Shown: positions 44,960 through 53,519 of the stretch, in pieces
Position numbering within the stretch: the stretch's first letter is position 1
Layout: the number at the start of each line of letters is the position of its first letter
NCBI RefSeq assembly: GCF_003013475.1
Contig: NZ_PXZO01000026.1
Location: 28,928 to 92,927 of the forward strand
DNA length: 64,000 nt
Direction of reading: 5' to 3'
From: Brevibacillus porteri
GTDB taxonomy: Bacteria > Bacillota > Bacilli > Brevibacillales > Brevibacillaceae
The notes under the pieces: model-generated
Told to the model about the DNA's origin: nothing
The model's database searches: none
What the model saw: the letters and a program-made list of their open reading frames with translations, nothing else
Program-made: the position numbers and the translations under genes

Positions 44960-45500
44960 GCGAGCCCTTCCTCTCAGCCAATCTATTTTGCACTTGCTCC
45001 AAAAGTGCCCATTGTTTTGCAGGAGAGTCAGGCACTTCTACGACCTGAATCCAGGAATTCGCCTGTTTTTCCCGTAGCCAAAGCGGGGCTTGCCTTGCTA
45101 CCACCAAAAGCACCCCATCTTCCCACCTGTTTCCCTCGCGATACGAAACCACTTCCATGCCTACTGAATGCATCAGTTGCTTAATCTGTTCAGCTACGTT
45201 GCCATCCTCCTGCCAAACATATACCTTGCTTCCTGCAAGTTCATCCACATAGCGTATGCTCATGAGTTGGACGACTTCTTGGTTGCTACGTGCAACTTCC
45301 TTGAGCAATCGATTCATTTGCTGCCTTAATTCATGGTTGCTTTTGAGAGCCCGATCGTACTTTGCTTCCATATTGGAAAGAATGCCTTTTGTTCCTTGCG
45401 TTATCCATGAATGGCCTGCCGTCCCTCCTAACAAGATACCTACTCCAAGCGCAACAAAGATGGCAGCCAGTGAAATCAAATGATAGCGGAAGGGTATCAT
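44946..45500 (-). CDS. steB: SteB/MctB-like membrane-anchored coiled-coil protein
   Basis: 184 residues from the ATG at 45498-45500, five bases after GGAGG. One N-terminal membrane helix (about 8-28, with GVGILLGGTAG), then a coiled coil (about 40-85) and an outer domain with LMHSVGMEVVSYR. This matches the MctB family, called SteB in Corynebacterium, where it partners SteA at the division site; earlier called a copper transporter in Mycobacterium. A copper role is not supported by visible ligands. Confidence 0.7.
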   Translation of the reverse strand: MIPFRYHLISLAAIFVALGVGILLGGTAGHSWITQGTKGILSNMEAKYDRALKSNHELRQQMNRLLKEVARSNQEVVQLMSIRYVDELAGSKVYVWQEDGNVAEQIKQLMHSVGMEVVSYREGNRWEDGVLLVVARQAPLWLREKQANSWIQVVEVPDSPAKQWALLEQVQNRLAERKGSREKS

Positions 45501-45525
45501 GTATACCTCCATGAAAATGCGTTGT

Positions 45526-46692
45526 TCATAAAGTCCAAGTCCGCCACTGGGTCCAAATCATCTGGACAGCATGACGGGCGATCGGATTAATGACGAGCGC
45601 GGCTGAAACAGGGAGAAGCATAGCGACTATACACCACCCCCACAGCTTCCATGACTCGCTCGGCCGATAGAGATGACTGACTCCTTTGGCATCAATTAGC
45701 TTTGTCCCGATCTTCGTGCGTACCAATAACGTGCTCGCCATACCTTTGCGGCCTTTTTCCAGAAAATCAATCATATTGGTATGGGCACCGATCGTAACGA
45801 TCAGTTTAGCCTCGTTTTCGTACGCTAACAGCATCGCCACATCTTCGCTCGTACCAGGCGCTGGCAACACATGAAAAGGCAAACCGAGTGCTTTTACGCG
45901 AATCGTTCCAGGTGCTGTCCCATCCACAAAAGCATGTACGACGATCTCCGCTCCGCTTTGGAGCGCTCTGTCCGAGACGCTGTCCATATCTCCCACAATC
46001 AGGTCTGGACGATACCCTGCTTCCATGAGGGCATCTGCACCGCCATCGACACCAATCAAAACAGGTCGATATTCCCGAATGTAGGAAGACAGCGTCAGTA
46101 AATCCTCTCTGTAATGTTTCCCGCGAACAACGGCAACGACGTGTCGCTGTTCCATTTTTGTATGTAATCGCACATGGCAAAGTGGTTTCAAAAATAGGTC
46201 TTTTTCCTTGCTAGCGTACAAAAGTGTATTGTCAATAAACGATGAGAGCGTGTCATCCAACTTATCGTGCGCTTCATGCCATCGGTTCAAAATAGCTGGA
46301 ACCGTCACCTGCTGCAGCCTACATACATGGACCCACTTCTCTTCCAATAGGATGTACAGATTTTCTTCACGTATCGTTGCATACTTGCCCTCGACCCATT
46401 CCACGAACGAATCCGACACATCTCCATCCAGTACCTCATAGAGTGTGACACCGTTTGTTAAAAGTTGGCGAGCTCCTTCAGCCGGGTATTGCCCCGTCAT
46501 GAATGGTGAAAGGTTGAGGACAACTTTTACCCCTCTTTCCAGCAAGGACTGTGCTGCTATCTCATCAACATCCGGATGATCAATGATGGCGATATGATGG
46601 GAATGGAGACGTTTGCACAACTGCTTCGTCTTCAGATCAGCTGCTACGACAGCCGTGTATGAATGTGCTACAGAATTTTTTCGTTTGCCCAC
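45526..46692 (-). CDS. steA: SteA-like protein (thiamine pyrophosphokinase fold) with C-terminal membrane helix
   Basis: 388 residues. The middle has a TPK-like fold with GVDGGADALMEAGYRPDL and GDMDSVSD, whose Asp residues could bind nucleotide and metal. The C-terminus carries one membrane segment (about 350-372). Corynebacterial SteA has this layout and localises with SteB at the septum to guide cell separation. Here it heads the cassette. Whether it has catalytic activity is unknown. Confidence 0.75.
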   Translation of the reverse strand: MGKRKNSVAHSYTAVVAADLKTKQLCKRLHSHHIAIIDHPDVDEIAAQSLLERGVKVVLNLSPFMTGQYPAEGARQLLTNGVTLYEVLDGDVSDSFVEWVEGKYATIREENLYILLEEKWVHVCRLQQVTVPAILNRWHEAHDKLDDTLSSFIDNTLLYASKEKDLFLKPLCHVRLHTKMEQRHVVAVVRGKHYREDLLTLSSYIREYRPVLIGVDGGADALMEAGYRPDLIVGDMDSVSDRALQSGAEIVVHAFVDGTAPGTIRVKALGLPFHVLPAPGTSEDVAMLLAYENEAKLIVTIGAHTNMIDFLEKGRKGMASTLLVRTKIGTKLIDAKGVSHLYRPSESWKLWGWCIVAMLLPVSAALVINPIARHAVQMIWTQWRTWTL

Positions 46693-46743
46693 GTTTCCAC
46701 CTCCGCCTTTAGTATGCTAAATATTTCCTTCTTACATGCAAAA

Positions 46744-46776
46744 AAAGAAGCCGTGCATCAAATGCACAACCTCTTT
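46744..46776 (-). terminator. Terminator after the DUF2759-like gene
   Basis: A 15-bp stem (with G-U pairs) and 3-base loop, with a seven-base T run on the minus strand. It also insulates the start of the steA unit. Confidence 0.85.
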
Positions 46777-46801
46777 TTAAGCGAAGCGTTTTCAGTTTCA
46801 T

Positions 46802-46978
46802 CTACGCACCCTTGACCAGGTAGTAAATGATCAAACCATCTGCGAACAGGAAAACCATCAAAGATACAAAGCCAAATAAGATTGCAAATGTGTTTTTCGC
46901 TTTGATGGAACTCAAACAGCCCCAAGCAATAAAGAATGTGAAGATAAACATCAGGATGTCAAATAAAACTAGTTTCAT
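46802..46978 (-). CDS. Small membrane protein, DUF2759-like
   Basis: 58 residues from the ATG at 46976-46978, nine bases after AAGGAG; a start 21 bases upstream would place the RBS inside the gene. Two hydrophobic helices (about 3-23 and 33-53) around IKAKN. The layout agrees with DUF2759 small proteins of Bacillales, but identity is tentative. Function unknown. Confidence 0.6.
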   Translation of the reverse strand: MKLVLFDILMFIFTFFIAWGCLSSIKAKNTFAILFGFVSLMVFLFADGLIIYYLVKGA

Positions 46979-47094
46979 AAACGACAACTCCTTCACCATG
47001 ATGACGCAAACCGGAATACAATGGCAATTCCATTATATAGCTTCACGTATTATGAGACAAGCATATCCAAATTTGTGAACAAAAAGTTTCACAA

Positions 47095-47898
47095 TTATTC
47101 CCCTTTTATTGTGCCACATGTTGCGTTGCCTATCCATATACTCCAGCAATCTTGCTCATTCCATTTTTCTTGCCCGGCTACGTGATCATGGATGGTGTGA
47201 ATGAGGTCCTTCAGTTCCGCATCGGTCAATTCATGCAGAATGGAGCGGCCTTTTCTTGAAAGCAAGTCAGCTTCCAATTCAGACCAGCTATCGTATTCAC
47301 GTCTTGTCTCCCATAGGGTTGTCTTGTTCACCTGTTCAAGCCCCGCGAGTTTCATGGTGGTCTGCACCGCTGTATCATCCGGTCTTCGTGTCTGTTCGAT
47401 CGTAAGTAAGCGCGGGTACCGGGTAAAAAAGTAACCGCGAAAATGAGTTGGCGATGCTGGCATTTTGACATCGTCTATCGTCCTGTCTTGTATGAAGCAA
47501 ATTCCCCCCGGTGCCAAGAGCCTGATGACTTCCTTAAAAAACTTCTGCAAGTCTTGCTCCGGGAAATGATGGATCAAGGCGCGAGCGAATACAATATCCG
47601 CACACTGACTCGGCAAGCCTGTTGCGCGGGCATCGCCCTGTGCAAACGAAATCTTCGGATCGTCAGCGCATTGCTCTCTCGCCGCTTCTACCATCACCTG
47701 GGAAAAGTCAATCCCTGTGACAGAAGCAGCTCCTAACCTAGACCAAGCCTTGCTGTAAATTCCACCACCACAACCGATGTCTACGACGTTTTTTCCCACA
47801 GGATTGACGAGTGACAGGATCGTCTGACTCCACGAATCGTCAGCGGTTCTCCCCGTATAGCTCAACTGGTTTTTCTCCGAATGAAAATCAATGGTCAT
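47095..47898 (-). CDS. Class I SAM-dependent methyltransferase
   Basis: 267 residues. The SAM-binding glycine motif is VVDIGCGGGIYSKAW, and motif II ends in an acidic GIDFS. It resembles UbiE/MenG-type small-molecule methyltransferases. Substrate unknown. Start ATG 47898 after GGAGG. It is the last gene of a three-gene group with a VOC protein and a second methyltransferase, reading away from a LysR regulator. Confidence 0.85.
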   Translation of the reverse strand: MTIDFHSEKNQLSYTGRTADDSWSQTILSLVNPVGKNVVDIGCGGGIYSKAWSRLGAASVTGIDFSQVMVEAAREQCADDPKISFAQGDARATGLPSQCADIVFARALIHHFPEQDLQKFFKEVIRLLAPGGICFIQDRTIDDVKMPASPTHFRGYFFTRYPRLLTIEQTRRPDDTAVQTTMKLAGLEQVNKTTLWETRREYDSWSELEADLLSRKGRSILHELTDAELKDLIHTIHDHVAGQEKWNEQDCWSIWIGNATCGTIKGE

Positions 47899-47900
47899 TC

Positions 47901-48275
47901 CTATTTCGCCTCCATAAACTCCAGTCGGTTTCCAAACGGGTCCTCTGTGAAAAAGCGGATAAGGTGAGGAATTTCTTCGTCAATCCGAAACGATACCTCA
48001 TTTGCTTGCAGATGCTCCATCAGCGAACCAATGTTTTGCACAAGGAACGCCGGATGTGCTTTTTTCGCGGGAATGAATCCTTCCTCTACGCCAATATGAA
48101 TCATTTGAGCGCCACATTGAAACCATACACCACCTCGTACGAGAAGCTTCTCTGGCTTTGGAACCTCCGGCATTCCCAAAAGCTCACCGAAAAACTTGCG
48201 GGCTACGTCCTCCGTTCCTCCTGGTGCTGCTAATTGTACATGATCGAGCCCAATCCATTCATGCTTTGTTGTCAT
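47901..48275 (-). CDS. VOC (glyoxalase/bleomycin resistance) family protein
   Basis: 124 residues with VOC strands (GLDHVQLAAPGG, MIHIGVEEGF, NRLEFMEAK). These domains bind metal and small substrates. Start is uncertain: the ATG at 48275 is 11 bases after GGAGG, another at 48284 only 2 bases. The start lies inside the end of the preceding methyltransferase. Function unproven; detoxification or isomerisation is typical. Confidence 0.8.
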   Translation of the reverse strand: MTTKHEWIGLDHVQLAAPGGTEDVARKFFGELLGMPEVPKPEKLLVRGGVWFQCGAQMIHIGVEEGFIPAKKAHPAFLVQNIGSLMEHLQANEVSFRIDEEIPHLIRFFTEDPFGNRLEFMEAK

Positions 48276-49068
48276 CGTCTTCATTTCCTCCTCTTTTTTT
48301 ACACATAACCATCCATTCGTCAATCTGATGGGTCATTACTTTGCCTTCCTTTGTGGTAAGCCCGAGATATTCCTTTTGTTCGTCTGTAGCGTTTAGCAGC
48401 AGTTTTTCGACGTCCGCCTCCTGCTCAACTGATTCGGAAGTACGCTGAACCCATGGTAAAAACTCAAACCTTTTTTTGCGTTCCTGCTGCTTTTGTGGAT
48501 TCAAGCCGTTTGCTTCAAACAAAGCGCGCCATTCACTTACAGAAAGACAGCGAACATGACTGGGATCGCGTGTTTTCTCTACTTCATTTATGAATGCCGA
48601 GAGTGACGACTCCTCAGGCGAAACATTGTCGATGAAGAGAAACAACCCACCAGGGGACAGCACGCGACTCACCTCACGAACAAAAGCCGCCGGATCCGGA
48701 AAATGATGAGCCGCGATTCGGCATGTGACGATCTCAAATGATTCATCGAGAAACGGAAGAGATTCTGCATCAGCCTGAACATACATCACATTATGAACAA
48801 GTGCTGTATCATTGGCCGCAGCCGCCGCCATGAGCATCGGGCGAGTCAAATCCGTGGCGACGACCAAGCTCACATGTGGAGCCAATGTCCTCGCTACGTG
48901 CCCACCTCCTGTGGCTATATCCAGTGCCCGCCACTTCTCTGCTGGCTGCATCCACTCCACCATCAGTTCCAGGTCGCTGCCCTTTGCATGCGTCTTGCTT
49001 TGCACGTATTGCTCGGCATTTTTTCCAAATTGCGCTTGTACAGCTTGTTTGATCTCCTCATTCTTCAT
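48259..49068 (-). CDS. Class I SAM-dependent methyltransferase, UbiE/MenG-like
   Basis: 269 residues from the ATG at 49066-49068, eight bases after GGAGG. The SAM site is ALDIATGGGHVARTLAP, with FLDESFEIVTCRIAAHHF and LSPGGLFLFIDN following in normal order. Substrate unknown. First gene of the group, about 100 bases from the divergent LysR gene, which probably controls it. Confidence 0.85.
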   Translation of the reverse strand: MKNEEIKQAVQAQFGKNAEQYVQSKTHAKGSDLELMVEWMQPAEKWRALDIATGGGHVARTLAPHVSLVVATDLTRPMLMAAAAANDTALVHNVMYVQADAESLPFLDESFEIVTCRIAAHHFPDPAAFVREVSRVLSPGGLFLFIDNVSPEESSLSAFINEVEKTRDPSHVRCLSVSEWRALFEANGLNPQKQQERKKRFEFLPWVQRTSESVEQEADVEKLLLNATDEQKEYLGLTTKEGKVMTHQIDEWMVMCKKRGGNEDDDNKA

Positions 49069-49168
49069 CGGGAACACCTCCTGCCTACATCATATTCCAA
49101 TGTTTGTCATCTTTGTTATAGAATACAGATAACTAGTTATCAAGAATTTGAATAGGAGGCAACTCACA

Positions 49169-50035
49169 ATGGATCGAGAAAGTCTTGAGGTATTTTTGAC
49201 GATTGCTCGTCATGGATCGATTAATCGCGCTGCACAGGCATTATTTTTGGCGCAATCAACATTGACGCACCGATTGAAGCAGTTAGAGCGCCAGGTTGGG
49301 AGTGCGCTTTTTGTTCGTACTGCCTCAGGAGTGAGTCTTACAGGCGAAGGACGTCGGTTACTACCAGTGGCTACAAATATCGTGGAGCAAATGCGGTCCT
49401 TTATCCAAGAGAAAGAACAGCGCCAATCCATGAATATCGTCGCTGGAAAAGCTTTTGTCGCCTATGAACTGCCGAGGCTGATCGGGGAGTACCGGATTGC
49501 TCATCCAGGCTTTACCTGCTACGTCCGCTCTACGTTGTACGAGGAGTCCCTCAGCGCTCTGTTAACCGGAACGGCCGATATTGCCTTTCTCGGGAGTGAA
49601 ATGTATCACCCACATATCCATCAAGAATTCCTTCCCAGCGATCGCCTCCTGCTCGTCATGGCACCAAGTCATCCTTGGGCAAACGGGTTTCCTGGTTTTC
49701 AGGCATGGGGAACCGAGGAGATGATTGTGTTCGGGAATCACACTGCTCCTTATCGCCAACGGATTGACCGCTATCTGGCGCAGCAGGGAGTTTTTCCGAA
49801 TATTATTATGGAATTGGACAGCTTCAATGCTGTTAAAAAAATGGTCGAACGTCAGCTAGGGATCACGATCCTTCCGGAAAGAACCATACAACAAGAGCTA
49901 GCGACCGGAAGATTGGTCGCCTACGATATCGCAAACAGCGAATTAGTACGCCCCACACTCATCGCCTACCTGCATCCAAAAAAAGAGGACGATGCTTTCC
50001 AGCAATTCGTCCAATGGATCAAAGAACATTATTAA
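49169..50035 (+). CDS. LysR family transcriptional regulator
   Basis: 288 residues from the ATG at 49169, nine bases after GGAGG. The N-terminal helix-turn-helix (SINRAAQALFLAQSTLTHRLKQLE) is followed by a substrate-binding type effector domain. Divergent from the methyltransferase-VOC-methyltransferase group, the classic layout for LysR control of a neighbour. No terminator is visible before the convergent phosphoesterase gene. Confidence 0.9.
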   Translation: MDRESLEVFLTIARHGSINRAAQALFLAQSTLTHRLKQLERQVGSALFVRTASGVSLTGEGRRLLPVATNIVEQMRSFIQEKEQRQSMNIVAGKAFVAYELPRLIGEYRIAHPGFTCYVRSTLYEESLSALLTGTADIAFLGSEMYHPHIHQEFLPSDRLLLVMAPSHPWANGFPGFQAWGTEEMIVFGNHTAPYRQRIDRYLAQQGVFPNIIMELDSFNAVKKMVERQLGITILPERTIQQELATGRLVAYDIANSELVRPTLIAYLHPKKEDDAFQQFVQWIKEHY

Positions 50036-50041
50036 CAAAGT

Positions 50042-50899
50042 TTACTGTAGTGTTAGTACCGTAAGCTCCGGGCGGCAAAATAAACGAACAGGCAAGATCG
50101 TCGTACCCAACCCTCTGTTAGTGTACACAGCCATGCCACCTACCTGATACAGTCCTTGTACATATTTACGCCCGTATTGCGGCGCCAAGAGATGACCAAT
50201 GAAGGGCAAGCGCACTTGTCCGCCATGGCTGTGGCCGGACAGTTGGAGATGCACGGGATGCTCTGACGCAATATCAGCAAAATCAGGCTCGTGCACCAAC
50301 AAGATCACGCTGCCCTCCGGCGGGATATTTTCCAACGCCCGCGGAAGATCAGGTACTCCATAGAAAACATCATCGACCCCCGCCATGTATAACTGTTGGC
50401 CATCTTTGTGCACGACAACGTGCCGATTATCCAACACTTCGAATCCAGACGCGACTAAGCCATCTCGAACTTTTTGTTGTTCACCAGCTCGATAATCGTG
50501 ATTGCCCAAAACGGCGAATTTGCCTAATGGGGCTAGGAGCTGATTGAAAAGGGGAACAGCGGCGAATAGAGGTCGCGTCACTTCATCTACGATATCCCCT
50601 GTGAAGCAAATCAAATCCGGTTTTTCGCTCTGGATCAAATCTATGACGGGTTGTAAGTCTTTTGGTTCAAAATAATGACCGAGATGGACATCACTGAAGT
50701 GAATAAGCTTTGTTCCCTTAAAGGTTTCGGGTAATCCCGGTATCGTGATGGACAATCGCACAATCTCAAGAGCTTTTCGCTCCCAGACATGACCGTACAC
50801 GCCAGTCGCTACACCGAGACCAACTACTCCACCTACCCATTTCGTGACTTTATGGAGAAATGTTTTCCGCGAAATGGGGGCAAGGTTAGGATCATTCAC
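50042..50899 (-). CDS. Calcineurin-like metallophosphoesterase
   Basis: 285 residues. Near the N-terminus is a hydrophobic stretch (about 16-34) that could anchor it to the membrane. Metal motifs in order are HFSDVHLGH, FTGDIVDE, GNHDYRAG and SGHSHGGQ. It resembles the YkuE/YaeI type that acts on lipid substrates. The start overlaps the carbonic anhydrase stop by 4 bases. Confidence 0.9.
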   Translation of the reverse strand: MNDPNLAPISRKTFLHKVTKWVGGVVGLGVATGVYGHVWERKALEIVRLSITIPGLPETFKGTKLIHFSDVHLGHYFEPKDLQPVIDLIQSEKPDLICFTGDIVDEVTRPLFAAVPLFNQLLAPLGKFAVLGNHDYRAGEQQKVRDGLVASGFEVLDNRHVVVHKDGQQLYMAGVDDVFYGVPDLPRALENIPPEGSVILLVHEPDFADIASEHPVHLQLSGHSHGGQVRLPFIGHLLAPQYGRKYVQGLYQVGGMAVYTNRGLGTTILPVRLFCRPELTVLTLQ

Positions 50900-51477
50900 T
50901 GTTTTCCGTTCGCCTCATACCCATTCACGACAACGTCCAATCTTCCGGTAACCGGGTCAATGAGTAAACCATGTACCTCCACATTCGGTGGGAGGAGCGG
51001 GTGATTTTTAATCGTTTCTACGCTATTTTTCACACTTTCTTCTACACGATCGAATCCGTGCAGCCATTTATGTAAGTTAATCCCTGCATGTTGAAGCGTG
51101 GAAAACGTTTGAGCCGAGACTCCTCGCTCCAGCATCTTCTCCATCGTGCGTTTGCTGTCTATCGCACTCATCCCGCAGTCATAATGCCCGACGACCATCA
51201 CTTCTTCGGCATTCAATTCGTAGATCGCAATCAGAATGCTACGCATGATACTCCCAAAAGGATGGGACACGATTGCCCCGGCGCTTTTTACGTGCTTAAT
51301 ATCCCCATTTCGCATATTCATGGCTTTCGGCAGCAGTTCAACCAAACGGGTATCCATACAAGAGAGCACGACCAGACGTTTATCAGGAAACTTGGTTGTT
51401 TGGTATTTTTCATATTCATGGCTCGCCACAAATTCACGGTTAAATGCGAGAATTTCATCTAAATTGCGCACTTTCAC
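50896..51477 (-). CDS. Beta-class carbonic anhydrase
   Basis: 193 residues with the zinc ligands of beta carbonic anhydrase: SCMDTRLVELLPK and HYDCGM. Interconverts CO2 and bicarbonate, needed for carboxylases. Start GTG at 51475-51477 after GGCAGG is preferred; longer starts lack a site. Coupled to the phosphoesterase gene through an ATGA overlap. Confidence 0.88.
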   Translation of the reverse strand: MKVRNLDEILAFNREFVASHEYEKYQTTKFPDKRLVVLSCMDTRLVELLPKAMNMRNGDIKHVKSAGAIVSHPFGSIMRSILIAIYELNAEEVMVVGHYDCGMSAIDSKRTMEKMLERGVSAQTFSTLQHAGINLHKWLHGFDRVEESVKNSVETIKNHPLLPPNVEVHGLLIDPVTGRLDVVVNGYEANGKQ

Positions 51478-51585
51478 AGCACCTGCCTCGCTCTTTGTAG
51501 TATGTGTTTGTATCGTATGCTTTTCTATTTTACATAGGAGAATCAAAATCTCGCAAGTGACTGTGGCAGTTTCTTATCAAGTAGC

Positions 51586-52056
51586 TCATTTTGTCAGGAT
51601 GTAATGTTGCTCGTCTAAACGAAATTTTTTTGGTGAAAAGAGGTTCTCAATCGTCGAGTAAATTGGTTCTCTTTTCATGAATTTCTCACCTATCCATAGA
51701 CCATACAGTTCAACTTGCGTCTTGTCGTGATCAAGTAGCTCCTCGCACCAAGCACGTAGATGCATCATTCTGGCCATGCTTTTTTGATAGTCCTCTACGT
51801 ATCTTTGATAATGACGAGGTCTCTCCTCTTCTGGGTACATCCCGAGTTTTACTTTATCAGGATGCTTGGAAATGCTAAATCTGCAAGCGCAGCCCTCTTC
51901 GGTTGTCAGCCACCATGCCTGTTTTTTCGGAAAATACTTGAATAAATCAGAGCTTCTTTCCCGTGACAGTTTGCCTGTCAAAACATAAGGGGAAAGTAGC
52001 GGCTTAGGTGCAAATCCTGGTGTTTCTTTTATCATGACGAATAGTTCTAGGCACAT
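51586..52056 (-). CDS. Uncharacterised 156-residue protein
   Basis: I do not recognise this protein. It is soluble and rich in charged and aromatic residues, with WWLTTEEGCACRF in the middle and KREPIYSTIENLFSP near the end. Start ATG 52056 has GGAGG ten bases upstream. It is divergent from the small lipoprotein gene and shares its promoter gap, which contains a palindrome. Part of a region of orphan genes that may be acquired. Confidence 0.55.
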   Translation of the reverse strand: MCLELFVMIKETPGFAPKPLLSPYVLTGKLSRERSSDLFKYFPKKQAWWLTTEEGCACRFSISKHPDKVKLGMYPEEERPRHYQRYVEDYQKSMARMMHLRAWCEELLDHDKTQVELYGLWIGEKFMKREPIYSTIENLFSPKKFRLDEQHYILTK

Positions 52057-52093
52057 TGATTCAGTTCCTCCGGAAAGAGTCCTTTTTTAGTTA

Positions 52094-52109
52094 TAGTATA
52101 AATTTACTA
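52094..52109. promoter_or_regulatory. AT-rich inverted repeat in a divergent promoter gap
   Basis: TAGTATAAATTTACTA has arms TAGTA/TACTA around a 6-base center, between two divergent genes. Possible shared operator; a TATACT -10-like sequence lies next to it on the minus strand. Confidence 0.3.
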
Positions 52110-52152
52110 ACTTTGGTAAAATCACTAAAAACACAATTAGGAGAGTTGCAGA

Positions 52153-52590
52153 TTGAAATTTAGACTAGCCTTAATACTTACACTAGCATTAATCCTCCCA
52201 GCATGTAGTGAAACGGCAAACACACCTGAAGTACCGTTACCTGCCTATGTATTAGCCATCGATCGATTTGACGAAGGTACTGGAATGTGGTTCGTTGCTT
52301 TGTCAACCGAGTCAAATGATGAAAAGGAATTACGTGCTCTCGTGGAAAATACTCGGACCTTAGCCAAAGACAAGAAAGAGGAAGTTAACTCCATTTCAGT
52401 GTCAATTATCAAACCAGATGGAATGATTCCTCCTACTGTTACGGCATTTGGCAGAATTGCCTTGACGAGTAAAGGTTTGGAACAAGCTGGATTGAGTAGT
52501 ACCACCGAAATGGTCTTTGAATATAAAAATGCTTCCGCAGCAAGCTCTAAGCAACTACCTACTACACCAGCGACAGAAACATCGAAGTGA
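52153..52590 (+). CDS. Small lipoprotein of unknown function
   Basis: 145 residues from a TTG at 52153, seven bases after AGGAGAG. The signal ends in LPAC with lipidated cysteine at residue 18. The rest is a compact domain (FDEGTGMWFVALSTES) and a Ser/Thr/Pro tail. I cannot assign a family. It is divergent from the uncharacterised 156-residue gene. Confidence 0.65.
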   Translation: MKFRLALILTLALILPACSETANTPEVPLPAYVLAIDRFDEGTGMWFVALSTESNDEKELRALVENTRTLAKDKKEEVNSISVSIIKPDGMIPPTVTAFGRIALTSKGLEQAGLSSTTEMVFEYKNASAASSKQLPTTPATETSK

Positions 52591-52643
52591 TCCCTTGGCT
52601 TACTTCTTGCGCCGAGACTCGTCTAAGTTCATTAGTCAATTCA

Positions 52644-52889
52644 TCATGTTAATACTTGGAAAAGTTTATCTATTTGTTTCTTACTGGCGAATGACTCATC
52701 CATCGATAAAAAGGATAATAGGGTCATCGCTTTTTTTGCTTTATTTGCCGCAAACATTTTGTGATGACCATCCAATAAAAAATGACTATAAACCCATACC
52801 TCGTCAAAATGATTTAACAGATATTTTATATCTAGGAAAGAAATACTCAACGCTGTTGGTGTTTCTTTTACATCCACTCTAATGACCAT
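52644..52889 (-). CDS. Doubtful 81-residue ORF, possible remnant
   Basis: Fills most of the otherwise empty gap 52591-53101. The translation looks protein-like (LLNHFDEVWVYSHFLLDG) but there is no ribosome site before the ATG at 52889. It could be a decayed gene piece. Nothing else is visible in this gap. Confidence 0.25.
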   Translation of the reverse strand: MVIRVDVKETPTALSISFLDIKYLLNHFDEVWVYSHFLLDGHHKMFAANKAKKAMTLLSFLSMDESFASKKQIDKLFQVLT

Positions 52890-53101
52890 TGGGAATGAGA
52901 CAGTATAAATCAGACATGAAATCTTGGTCTAGTTGATTTATCCCTTGATTTAATTGGTTGGAAATCGTCGGCATAAAAAAGACAGGTTTCACAAGCTATA
53001 CCTGTATTGGCGATCTCTTTTCCCTCAATGGCGTAGTTTGCTCATTTATTTTTATCTCCGACAGAAATAGTTCTAAATCAATAAAACCTACGTAATCAGT
53101 A

Positions 53102-53296
53102 TTAACCTTTAAATTTAGATGGGTTTTCAACATAACTTTCAATCACATAGCCACAATGTGTACAGATTCTATGAATGATTTCAGAACTAATAGGAATAAA
53201 CTTACCTAAGGGAAATACTCCCGCCTGCGGAGCTTGCTTCCCTTTTCCAATCTCACTACAACCACATTTTGGGCATTGCTCTATTTGATTTTCCAT
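53102..53296 (-). CDS. Small zinc-ribbon protein
   Basis: 64 residues with two metal pairs: CPKCGC near the N-terminus and CTHCGY in the C-terminal half, spaced about 35 residues apart. Start ATG 53296 after GAGGTG. Likely a zinc-stabilised nucleic acid or protein contact module; function unknown. Confidence 0.65.
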   Translation of the reverse strand: MENQIEQCPKCGCSEIGKGKQAPQAGVFPLGKFIPISSEIIHRICTHCGYVIESYVENPSKFKG

Positions 53297-53444
53297 TTTG
53301 CACCTCGGGATCTCGTATTTTATTTTAAAATACCTTTTCCTATTATACCTAATTTTCCCACAAACTGCGATAAAGCCTTGAAGCTGTCTGCGGAATGAGA
53401 AGCCTACATTTGCACAAGCATTGTGAGCGATTGTTATCCATACA

Positions 53445-53474
53445 AAAAGACACTAACAATAGCTAGTGTCCTTT
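53445..53474 (-). terminator. Terminator after spo0A
   Basis: An 11-bp stem, AAAGGACACTA with TAGTGTCTTTT, with a T5 run on the minus strand. The remaining bases 53297-53444 appear empty. Confidence 0.9.
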
Positions 53475-53519
53475 GTATTGGTTATTTTCTTATCCATTAC
53501 TTTTGGCTACGACTACACC

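Noticed and set aside
52517..52882. Plus-strand 121-residue ORF past the lipoprotein gene
   Set aside because: Overlaps the lipoprotein in another frame, no ribosome site, and low-complexity content.
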